A DNA stretch of 64,000 nt, taken from the NCBI GenBank assembly GCA_035535995.1, contig DATLOZ010000009.1, positions 257,003-321,002 on the forward strand, written 5' to 3'. Each line of letters starts with the position of its first letter. Positions within the stretch are counted from its first letter, which is position 1. The translations under genes and the position numbers were made by a program. The notes beneath the pieces are model-generated. The model did no database searches. It worked only from the letters and a program-made list of their open reading frames with translations, and was not told the origin of the DNA. The stretch is from JANYCO01 sp035535995. Lineage in GTDB: Bacteria > Bacteroidota > Bacteroidia > Cytophagales > Cytophagaceae. Below are positions 16,544 to 24,458 of this stretch, in pieces.

Positions 16544-16933
16544 TTATTCTGCTGGCAATCCCAATTTTTTTAGGTATTCCAGGCCACCGATATTATAAAC
16601 GTGCTTGAAACCCTGTGCTTTCAAGATCTCCGCCGATTTGCTACTTCTATTGCCACTACGGCAGTATACGTAAACCGTTTTGTTCTTATCCAGCTTCTCG
16701 GTCTCTGTTTTGAATTGTTCGTTTTTGTAATCGATGTTGGAAGAATATTTTAAATGACCTGCTTTATACTCTTCGGGCGTGCGTACGTCGATTAATAAAA
16801 TTTCTCCTTTTTCAATCTTCTTGATGAGTTTCCCGGAAACCTTTATGCTGTCAACCACCGGTTGCTCCTGTGGATGTTGTGCCTGTGCTGACAAGGCAGT
16901 AATGAAGAATAATAACGCTAATATTTTTTTCAT
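16544..16933 (-). CDS. Secreted single-domain rhodanese
   Basis: 129 residues: a signal peptide (1-18, LSAQA) and one rhodanese domain. The active loop CRSGNRSS carries the catalytic Cys91, after VYVY. LLIDVRTPEEYKAGHLKYSSNI and a C-terminal GGLEYLKKLGLP are also typical. Rhodaneses move sulfane sulfur through a Cys persulfide. This one should be active in the periplasm. It lies inside the sulfatase run, between the last large sulfatase and the TonB receptor, which points to a sulfur-handling role in the same pathway (inference). Confidence 0.9.
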   Translation of the reverse strand: MKKILALLFFITALSAQAQHPQEQPVVDSIKVSGKLIKKIEKGEILLIDVRTPEEYKAGHLKYSSNIDYKNEQFKTETEKLDKNKTVYVYCRSGNRSSKSAEILKAQGFKHVYNIGGLEYLKKLGLPAE

Positions 16934-17000
16934 TTGTTTATTAAGTTATGAATGAAGATAAGTTTCATTTTTTCCAACAAATTATGTTGTAAGAAAATAA

Positions 17001-17028
17001 TTGGCACGAACAAAAATGTCCGTGCCAA
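17001..17028. terminator. Strong intercistronic hairpin
   Basis: TTGGCACG / CGTGCCAA arms, extended by four more pairs (one G-T) to a 12-bp stem with a four-base loop. It lies between sulfatase A and the rhodanese gene. Only a weak T-rich stretch follows on the minus strand, so it may be an attenuator or an mRNA-stabilising structure. Confidence 0.55.
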
Positions 17029-17048
17029 CTGAAAATTGGAATTGTTTA

Positions 17049-19328
17049 TTATTTAAAGTCAAGTATTATTTTATTCAGTTTTCCTGTGAAAGCGAATGGC
17101 GCTTTATAGCTTTCTGAAACCGTTGTCAGATCGTCGAACCCTACGTTCAATCCTTCGTGCGCATACAAACTTGTAACAGTGCGCGCCACTTTTACTTCTC
17201 CTACTTTCTGGTCGTTTATATACAACGTTCCTACACCTGATCCGCTTGGTTTGGCATCGGCATAAACGAATTCAAATTTTACCAATGCCTTGCCTGACGG
17301 AATATTTTTATCGGAGATCACTTTATATTTTTCTACTCCGGTGTTGTATACAAATTGCGGTTTGTTATCCTGGATAAATAAACTGATCCCACTTGCATAC
17401 CCTCCGGTAGAAAATAATACACCGTTCGCTCCTCCGGCAGGAATATCAATATCTGCAGTAATTGCAAAAGATCTTCCCGTAAGCTTCGGTGCCGCAAGCT
17501 CTACAATGCTTGTCAATCCTGGGTAAAGCACTACTTGCTCTTTTCCTTCAAATAAATTAGGACCTACCGTAGGGATTGGGCCTGTGCCGTCTTTTAACGG
17601 ATAGATGTTGTACAAAGCAGCAAGGCTGTCGAACGTAGTTTGCAACTCTTTCAGTTTAGTCGGATTTTTAGCAGCAAGATTAAAACGTTCGTTGTAATCT
17701 TCATTCAGGTTGTAAAGTTCCCATACATCTTTGCTGAAATCTTCTCCTCTCTTGTGCAGTACTCCTGCTTTCCATCCGTCTTTGTATACCGAACGGGTAC
17801 CGAGCACTTCATAATATTGTACGCGATGGCGCGACGCTGCCTTTGCATCGTTGACACTATAAGCAAGACTGATCCCTTCGATCGGGTCTTGTTTTATTCC
17901 GTTAATCGCTTCAGGCACTTTTACTCCGGCCAGTTCGATCGTAGTAGGCAGAATATCGGATACATGGCTGTATTGATTGCGAATACCTCCTTTGTCTTTA
18001 ATTTTAGTTGGATAGAAAAGAATAAGAGGATTACGTGTGCCACCTTCGGTATTGGCATCTGTTTTCCATTGGCGGAAAGGCGCGTTGCAAGCGGCCGCCC
18101 AGCCGAGCGGATAATTAGCTTTCGCAAATTCGGTTCCGATGAGATCCTGGTCTTTGATATTTTGCTGCAGTACTTGTTCTTCTGTCCAGGCTGGATCGTA
18201 GCTGTTTACAAAACCTACAAATGTTCCTTCCTTGCTGGCACCATTGTCTCCTATGGAAACGGCGATCAGCGTATTATCCAGCTGCCCGATCTCTTTCAGG
18301 TAACGAACTACTCTTCCGATCTCATAATCTGTCTGCGACAGAAAGCCTGCATATACTTCCATAAATCTGGCGTATAATTTTTTCTCCGCTACGGACAAAG
18401 AATCCCATTTTTTTATTCCAGGATTTCTTTCCGGCAATACTGTATTCTTCGGCACAATTCCCGCCTTGATCTGGCGCGCCAGCACTTCTTCTTTGTATTT
18501 GTCCCAACCTTTGTCAAACTTTCCTTTGTATTTATCACTCCATACCTTGTCTACCTGGTGTGGTGCATGTCCGGCGCCAGTAGCGAGGTACAGGAAGAAT
18601 GGCTTTTCAGGATCTACTGATTTTTGTTCGCCGATATAAGCGATGGCTTTATCGGCCAGTAAGGTATTGAAATGCTTTCCATTGTTATCCTGGTTCACAC
18701 GACGGGTATCTTCCCAGATCTGTGAATGGTATTGATCCGAACTTCCGCGGTATGGATATCCGTAGAAGTGGTCAAAGCCTCTTCCTGTAGGCCAACGGTT
18801 GAAAGGCCCGGCAGGCGTGAGGTCTGCGATGGGTGTAATATGCCATTTGCCAAGCGCATAGGTATTGTACCCATTTTCACGAAGTATTTCCGATACAAAT
18901 CCTTTTTCAAAAGGAATGATCGCGTCGTAACCTGGTGTGCCAATAGCGTTGTCAGGAAACAAGCCCATATGCACGGAATGCTGATTGCGGCCTGTAAGGA
19001 GTGAGGCACGCGTGGGAGCGCAGATGGCGTTGGTATGTGCGTTGGTATAGCGAAGACCGTTGTTGGCAAGTGAATCGAGTGTTGGCGTTTCGATCAATCC
19101 TCCAAACACACTGGCTGCACCGAACCCTACGTCATCGAGCAGGATCCATACAATGTTGGGAGCTCCCTTTGGCGCTTTCACGCGCTCCGGCCAGGATTGC
19201 TGTGTCTCTGCAAGTGTCTTGCCGGTTTTACCTTTATAAGGCTGCACCGGCCGATACTGCGCCTGTGTGATGATACTAAGCCCTAATAGAATTGCGATTG
19301 TCAGGGTATTTCTTTTTATAAAATTCAT
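17049..19328 (-). CDS. Arylsulfatase A (large, Cys-type, with C-terminal beta domain)
   Basis: A 759-residue secreted sulfatase with a signal peptide to about residue 24 (ITQAQ). The alkaline-phosphatase-like fold shows metal ligands in NIVWILLDDVGFG (Asp65, Asp66) and the formylglycine motif Cys103-Ala-Pro-Thr-Arg107, followed by ASLLTGRN. Further family blocks are ALGKWHITP, FFLYLATGAGHAPHQV and VSIGDNGASKEG. Residues from about 600 form a jelly-roll-like domain (SFAITADIDIPAGGANGVLF). Cys103 must be converted to formylglycine to work. It is one of five tandem paralogues and resembles Pseudomonas-type arylsulfatases (inference). Substrate unknown. Confidence 0.93.
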   Translation of the reverse strand: MNFIKRNTLTIAILLGLSIITQAQYRPVQPYKGKTGKTLAETQQSWPERVKAPKGAPNIVWILLDDVGFGAASVFGGLIETPTLDSLANNGLRYTNAHTNAICAPTRASLLTGRNQHSVHMGLFPDNAIGTPGYDAIIPFEKGFVSEILRENGYNTYALGKWHITPIADLTPAGPFNRWPTGRGFDHFYGYPYRGSSDQYHSQIWEDTRRVNQDNNGKHFNTLLADKAIAYIGEQKSVDPEKPFFLYLATGAGHAPHQVDKVWSDKYKGKFDKGWDKYKEEVLARQIKAGIVPKNTVLPERNPGIKKWDSLSVAEKKLYARFMEVYAGFLSQTDYEIGRVVRYLKEIGQLDNTLIAVSIGDNGASKEGTFVGFVNSYDPAWTEEQVLQQNIKDQDLIGTEFAKANYPLGWAAACNAPFRQWKTDANTEGGTRNPLILFYPTKIKDKGGIRNQYSHVSDILPTTIELAGVKVPEAINGIKQDPIEGISLAYSVNDAKAASRHRVQYYEVLGTRSVYKDGWKAGVLHKRGEDFSKDVWELYNLNEDYNERFNLAAKNPTKLKELQTTFDSLAALYNIYPLKDGTGPIPTVGPNLFEGKEQVVLYPGLTSIVELAAPKLTGRSFAITADIDIPAGGANGVLFSTGGYASGISLFIQDNKPQFVYNTGVEKYKVISDKNIPSGKALVKFEFVYADAKPSGSGVGTLYINDQKVGEVKVARTVTSLYAHEGLNVGFDDLTTVSESYKAPFAFTGKLNKIILDFK

Positions 19329-19364
19329 ATTTATAATTTTATTGTTATGTGTCTGTACTTTGAT

Positions 19365-19505
19365 TTATATGATTGAATCACGAACATCATTCGTGTGTAG
19401 AAATTCATGAGTCGAAATTCGTTCACTATTATTTTTTCCGAAAGCCCGCAGGACAACAAAAGACAAAAGAATAAGCAGCAGTAATATTTTTTGCGATGTT
19501 TTCAT
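19365..19505 (-). CDS. Possible 46-residue secreted peptide
   Basis: A small frame in the 195-bp gap between sulfatases B and A. ATG 19505 lies 19 bp after the sulfatase B stop and the frame ends at TAA 19367-19365. The product starts MKTSQKILLLLILLSFVVLR, a convincing Sec signal (basic start, leucine-rich core, AFG cleavage-like site), followed by about 23 polar residues rich in Asn, Ser, His and Asp. No Shine-Dalgarno is visible, but that is normal here. Function unknown. It could also be the decayed start of a lost gene. Confidence 0.45.
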   Translation of the reverse strand: MKTSQKILLLLILLSFVVLRAFGKNNSERISTHEFLHTNDVRDSII

Positions 19506-19523
19506 AGTAGATGACCGCACTAT

Positions 19524-21854
19524 TTATTTTTTATACTCAATAATTACATCTTCGAATTTGCCACGATATCGGAATGGCACTTTGTATTTATCCGAAACAG
19601 GTGAGTTGAGATCTGCCCCTACATCTACACCATCTTTGTACGAAGCGATGTATTTGGCTTCCGCATAAACGATCGGGCGCTCTCCTGCTTTCACATCGTT
19701 GATATAAATAACTTCGGTACCGGCAGGTGTATTTCCTTTGATCTCTTTTTCTCCAGCTTCTTTAGCAGGCGCTACGTAGTTGAGCTCAACCTTCAGATTT
19801 AGTTTTCCTTCTTTTAAAGCGGGTGATTCAAGCGAACGAATGATCGTACCGGTATTGTGCGCTACCTGGAATTTTCCATCTTTCACAAACAAGCTCAATC
19901 CATCGAACGCACTGCCTGTTGCAAACAATACACCTTGATCGCCTTTTTTATAATCCACTTCAGCGGTGATAGTGAAAGAAGTAGCTTTAAATTGCGGGCC
20001 ACTGTAATTGAGTAGTTGATCTACCCCAGGATACAGCACAATTTTATCTTTCAAGCCAAACGCACTAAGCGCGCGGCCTCCGCTTGGAGTGGCGTCTTGT
20101 AAGGGATAAATATTGTATTTCTTCGCTTCGGCATCAAACAGGTCTTGTAGTTCTTTCAGCTTCTCAGGATTTTTTGCGGCAAGATCAACACGTTCGTTAA
20201 AATCTTCGTTGAGGTTATGAAGCTCCCAAACATCTTTTGAAAAATCTGTATCCGGCTGATGATAGACCGAAGCTTTCCATCCGTCTTTGTAGATCGCGCG
20301 TTTGCCTTTGATCTCGTAATACTGTACGGCATGTCTGGATGGCGCTTGTGCATCGTTGAAGGAATAGAAAAGGCTCGTGCCTTCAAAAGGTTTTTGTTTT
20401 ACGCCTTTGATTGTTTCGGGAACAGTAGCGCCAATAAGCTCTACTGTAGTAGGAGCGATATCGTTTACATGTCCGTATTGATTGCGAATGCCGCCTTTTT
20501 CTTTGATTCCTTTCGGATAAAAAACGATCAATGGATTGTGCGTACCGCCTTCAGAGTTGGGGTCTGCTTTCCACAAGCGGAACGGTGTGTTCGTAGCCTG
20601 TGTCCACCCAAATGGTGCGTCGGAAGATGATTCTTCTGTTCCGAATTTATCAATATTTTTCAACGCTTCTTTTACCTGCTGATCGCTCTCTAATCCGCTG
20701 ATATAGCTGTTAAGACTACCATGCTTGGAACTTGGGCTGGAACCGTTGTCTCCAATGATCGCAATGATCACGGTATTGTCAAGTTCGCCGATCTCTTTCA
20801 GATAATTTACGATGCGTCCGAATTCATAATCGGCGTGTGTCATGAAACCTGCATAGATCTCCATGTAGCGTGCGTATACTTTTCTTTCGTCTGCGGAAAG
20901 GCTGTCCCAGGCAGGTACCTTCGGATTGCGAGGCGGAAGCACTGCATTGGCGGGCACTACGCCGAGCTTCTTCTGGCGCGCCAATACTTCTTCGCGGTAC
21001 CAATCCCATCCTTTATCAAATTTTCCTTTATACAGATCGCTCCATTTTTTATCTACCTGGTGCGGCGAGTGAATAGCGCCGGTAGCGAAGTATAAGAAGA
21101 AAGGATTTTCCGGGGCAAGCGAACGTTGGTTGGCAATATACTTGATCGCTTTGTCGGCCAATAGGGTTGTGACGTGTGTAGTGTTCGGCTCTATGTCGAT
21201 CACATTATTATCTTCGTACAAATTAGGATGGTACTGATCCGTATGCCCGAGGTGCCATCCGTAGAAATGATCAAAGCCTTTTCCCGTAGGCCAGCGGTCA
21301 AACGGCCCTACTGCGGTGATCTCGTTGATTGGAGTGAGATGGTATTTTCCTACTGCATATGTATTGTAACTATTCTCATGCAGAATTTCCGCAATAGTAG
21401 CTTTGTCTTGCGGCAATCGTCCGTCGTAACCGGGGAAACCTGTGGCGGTCACAGGAAACAAGCCCATATGGACCGAATGCGAATTTCTTCCTGTAAGCAG
21501 CGCGGCTCTTGTAGGAGAGCAAATGGAAGTACTATGAAAATTAGTATAGCGTAACCCATTATTCGCAAGACTATCCAATGTTGGGGTTTCCATCAATCCA
21601 CCAAAAGCGCTGGCGGTGCCGTATCCGGCATCGTCGATCAAAAAGTAAATAACGTTGGGTGCGTCTTTGGGCGCGCGCTTTTTTTCCGGCCACCATTCTT
21701 TGGAGTCGGCAAGCGTTTTGCCCATCACGCCCTCGTACTTTTGATCCTGCGTATCTTGTGGTGCTTCCGTAGTTTCTTTTTGCGCGCATCCGGCAACCAG
21801 GATTGTTGACGTAAAGGCGAGTAGTATGTTTTTACCCAGAATATATTTTTTCAT
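19524..21854 (-). CDS. Arylsulfatase B (lipoprotein, Cys-type)
   Basis: 776 residues. Unlike its neighbours it starts with a lipoprotein signal: LVAGC with Cys23, then AQKETTEAP. It is therefore probably anchored in a membrane. The sulfatase core has metal ligands in NVIYFLIDDAGYG, the formylglycine motif Cys112-Ser-Pro-Thr-Arg, AVGKYHLTP (Tyr where the paralogues have Trp) and IIAIIGDNGSSPSSKHGS. A C-terminal beta domain (about 610-776) follows. It is a paralogue of the four other large sulfatases in the run. Anchoring suggests substrate capture at the cell surface or the periplasmic face (inference). Confidence 0.93.
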   Translation of the reverse strand: MKKYILGKNILLAFTSTILVAGCAQKETTEAPQDTQDQKYEGVMGKTLADSKEWWPEKKRAPKDAPNVIYFLIDDAGYGTASAFGGLMETPTLDSLANNGLRYTNFHSTSICSPTRAALLTGRNSHSVHMGLFPVTATGFPGYDGRLPQDKATIAEILHENSYNTYAVGKYHLTPINEITAVGPFDRWPTGKGFDHFYGWHLGHTDQYHPNLYEDNNVIDIEPNTTHVTTLLADKAIKYIANQRSLAPENPFFLYFATGAIHSPHQVDKKWSDLYKGKFDKGWDWYREEVLARQKKLGVVPANAVLPPRNPKVPAWDSLSADERKVYARYMEIYAGFMTHADYEFGRIVNYLKEIGELDNTVIIAIIGDNGSSPSSKHGSLNSYISGLESDQQVKEALKNIDKFGTEESSSDAPFGWTQATNTPFRLWKADPNSEGGTHNPLIVFYPKGIKEKGGIRNQYGHVNDIAPTTVELIGATVPETIKGVKQKPFEGTSLFYSFNDAQAPSRHAVQYYEIKGKRAIYKDGWKASVYHQPDTDFSKDVWELHNLNEDFNERVDLAAKNPEKLKELQDLFDAEAKKYNIYPLQDATPSGGRALSAFGLKDKIVLYPGVDQLLNYSGPQFKATSFTITAEVDYKKGDQGVLFATGSAFDGLSLFVKDGKFQVAHNTGTIIRSLESPALKEGKLNLKVELNYVAPAKEAGEKEIKGNTPAGTEVIYINDVKAGERPIVYAEAKYIASYKDGVDVGADLNSPVSDKYKVPFRYRGKFEDVIIEYKK

Positions 21855-21943
21855 AGCGAAAAATTTTAAGTAGTGATTATTCTTGTTTTCCTTTCTCCAT
21901 TCGCCTTGCAGGACTTCTCACCAGCAAGAATATTGTGATAAAG

Positions 21944-21971
21944 TTTTTGCTGGCGAAGACGCCAGCAAAAA
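21944..21971. repeat. Perfect hairpin between sulfatases C and B
   Basis: TTTTTGCTGGCG / CGCCAGCAAAAA, a 12-bp perfect inverted repeat with a four-base loop. T-runs lie on the 5' side of the stem on both strands, so it does not read as an intrinsic terminator. Differential mRNA stability is a possible role. Confidence 0.6.
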
Positions 21972-22015
21972 GGAAAATTTTAATACTTCGTCGCAAGGAC
22001 GGTTGTCTTTATTTT

Positions 22016-24331
22016 TTACTTCAGATCAATCGTAACATTGTTGATAGTACCCGTATATGCATAAGGCACCTTGTACTTATCGGTTACCGCAGTGATCACA
22101 TCACGTCCTACTTCGACGCTTTCATAAATGCCAATCACTCCTAACGTACGTTTCACTTTTACTTCGCCTACTTTTTTATCGTTGATATAAAGTACAGCAG
22201 TACCCGGAGCGGTTTGTACATTCTCTGCTCCTTCATAGTTATAGTCTACTCGTAATTTATTTTTACCAGGCTTGATAGTCTCGGAAGAATTTGCAAATAC
22301 TTTTTCGTCACCATTATTGTAGGCGAACCAAAGTTGATTTTTCTGTACATACAAACTCAACCCAGCGGAACGACCGCCGATAGAGAACAGTACACCGTCG
22401 GCACCTTTTTCAGGTACTACCACATCCGCTGTGATCGTAAGTGAGCGGCCGCCGAGCTTTGGCGCGGCGCCTTCGTACAATTGAGAAGTTCCGGGATAAA
22501 GTACGAGTTTAGTTCTGTTGTCAAACACGGATGGCGCCGCAAGAGGGATCGTTCCGTCTTTCAATGGATAGATATTGTACTTCCAGGCCTGTGCGTCGAA
22601 AAGCTCTTGCAGCTCCTTCAGCTTCTCAGGATATTTTGCCGAAAGATCAACACGCTCATTGAAATCTTCGTTGAGATTATACAACTCCCATACATCTTTG
22701 TCGAAGTCTTGTTTTTTCACATGCAATGTTCCTGCTTTCCATCCGTCTTTATAGATCGAGCGCGAGCCCATGATCTCGTAGTGTTGCAGTGTGTGGCGTG
22801 TAGGCGCTTTATCGTTGCCAATACTGTATACGAGACTTGTTCCTTCGATTGGCTCTTGCGGATAACCGTTGAGGATCGTTGGTACCTTCGCTCTTACCAA
22901 TTCTACTGTGGTAGGCAGAAGATCGATAAGATGTGTATATTGATTTCTGATCCCTCCTTTTTCCTGGATCCCTTTTGGCCAGAACATGATCAGAGGATTG
23001 TGTGTGCCTCCTTCGGAGTTTGCATCTTGCTTCCAATGTTTGAAAGGTGTATTGGCAGCCTGCGCCCAGCCAAGCGGATAGTTTGGTTTAGAATATTCTG
23101 TTCCGATCAGATCAATTTGCTCCAGGTTCTTTTTGAAACGGTCTTCCGGCGTGATGTTTGGATCATAGTTGCGATTGGCTTGTCCTTCGAATGTACCTTC
23201 TTTGCTGGCGCCATTATCACCTACAGAAACAATGATCAATGTATTTTCCAACTGACCAATCTTTCTCAATTGATTGATCACTCTTCCGATCTCGTAATCG
23301 GTATGTGTGAGAAATCCTGCGTATACTTCCATGAAGCGTGTATACAATCGCTTCTCATCGCCGGAGAGTGAAGCCCATGCTTTCAGCCCGGGACCGCGCT
23401 CAGGAAGCTGTGCATCTTTCGGGATCACCCCAAGTTTTTTCTGATTCTCGATCACGATCTCACGGTATTTGTCCCAACCCATATCAAATTTCCCTTTGTA
23501 CTGATCGCTCCAGTATTTATCTACCTGGTGTGGCTCGTGCGCCGCCCCTGGAGCGTAATACAGGAAGAATGGTTTTTCAGGAGCAATTGATTTTTGCTCG
23601 GTGATATAGCTAATGGCTTTGTCGGCCATTTGGGTGTTGAATAATTTTCCTGTTTCAGGAATTATTTTTTTCGTGTCTTCCCACACTACCGGGTAATACT
23701 GATCGGTAGCGCCTCCCAGGAATCCATAGTAGTGGTCAAAGCCGCGGCCTGTAGGCCAGCGTGAGAAAGGCCCCACTACGGTCGCATCGCTTGGAGGAGT
23801 AAGATGCCATTTACCTACTGCATAAGTATTGTAACCGTTTTCGCGAAGAATTTCTGCAATGGTTGCTTTTTCAAAAGGCATATAACCATCGTATCCTGGC
23901 GTGCCTCCGCCGGTATTGGGAAACAAGCCCATGTGTACCGAGTGAGAGTTTCTTCCTGTAAGCAGCGCCGCTCTTGTAGGAGAGCAGATCGCAGTAGTGT
24001 GGAAATTTGTATAACGCAAACCATTATTGGCAAGACTATCCAGCGTAGGAGTTTTGATCAATCCGCCATAGGTGCTGATCGCGCCGAAGCCAACATCGTC
24101 AAGCAGGATCCAGACTACATTGGGAGCGTTTTGTGGAGCTTTGGCATAATGCTCATTCCAGGATTGTTGTGTTTCCCCTAAGGTCTTTCCTAATTTTCCG
24201 TTGAATGGTTTCACCGGATCGTATTGTGCCGAAGTAGTGGAAGATATTCCCATACTGGCCAGCAGTGCTGCTGCAAGCAGCGGGTGTTTCCATTTTTTAC
24301 CGAGGCTTTTAATACTGTTATTATTTGTCAT
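22016..24331 (-). CDS. Arylsulfatase C (large, Cys-type)
   Basis: 771 residues with an unusually long basic n-region before the signal core (LLAAALLASMGISSTTSAQ, to residue 36). Metal-site aspartates lie in NVVWILLDDVGFG and the formylglycine motif is Cys116-Ser-Pro-Thr-Arg120, then AALLTGRNSHS. AVGKWHLTP, FFLYYAPGAAHEPHQVDK and VSVGDNGASKEGTF complete the core. The C-terminal domain (from about 610) has the same strand pattern as in the paralogues (SLTITADVVVPEKGADGVLF). Like the others it should depend on the formylglycine-generating enzyme at 36.5 kb. It begins after a 127-bp gap that may hold a promoter (24387-24422). Confidence 0.93.
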   Translation of the reverse strand: MTNNNSIKSLGKKWKHPLLAAALLASMGISSTTSAQYDPVKPFNGKLGKTLGETQQSWNEHYAKAPQNAPNVVWILLDDVGFGAISTYGGLIKTPTLDSLANNGLRYTNFHTTAICSPTRAALLTGRNSHSVHMGLFPNTGGGTPGYDGYMPFEKATIAEILRENGYNTYAVGKWHLTPPSDATVVGPFSRWPTGRGFDHYYGFLGGATDQYYPVVWEDTKKIIPETGKLFNTQMADKAISYITEQKSIAPEKPFFLYYAPGAAHEPHQVDKYWSDQYKGKFDMGWDKYREIVIENQKKLGVIPKDAQLPERGPGLKAWASLSGDEKRLYTRFMEVYAGFLTHTDYEIGRVINQLRKIGQLENTLIIVSVGDNGASKEGTFEGQANRNYDPNITPEDRFKKNLEQIDLIGTEYSKPNYPLGWAQAANTPFKHWKQDANSEGGTHNPLIMFWPKGIQEKGGIRNQYTHLIDLLPTTVELVRAKVPTILNGYPQEPIEGTSLVYSIGNDKAPTRHTLQHYEIMGSRSIYKDGWKAGTLHVKKQDFDKDVWELYNLNEDFNERVDLSAKYPEKLKELQELFDAQAWKYNIYPLKDGTIPLAAPSVFDNRTKLVLYPGTSQLYEGAAPKLGGRSLTITADVVVPEKGADGVLFSIGGRSAGLSLYVQKNQLWFAYNNGDEKVFANSSETIKPGKNKLRVDYNYEGAENVQTAPGTAVLYINDKKVGEVKVKRTLGVIGIYESVEVGRDVITAVTDKYKVPYAYTGTINNVTIDLK

Positions 24332-24386
24332 GTCGTAGCTTTTATAAATTCTTTTTCAATATTTATTCAATAATGTCATGGTTTAT

Positions 24387-24422
24387 CAAACCTATCAGTT
24401 TAGTAGAATTACTATTCACAAA
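24387..24422 (-). promoter_or_regulatory. Possible internal promoter before sulfatase C
   Basis: TAGGTTTG (24394-24387) fits TAnnTTTG. TTTG at 24422-24419 gives a 24-nt spacer, longer than usual. Confidence 0.35.
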
Positions 24423-24458
24423 GTCCGATAATGGATTTCGTGCATAGTAAGGTTTCCG

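Noticed and set aside
22481..23371. Long antisense frames opposite the sulfatases
   Set aside because: They mirror the coding strand of conserved enzymes (the same happens opposite each paralogue) and carry no domain of their own.
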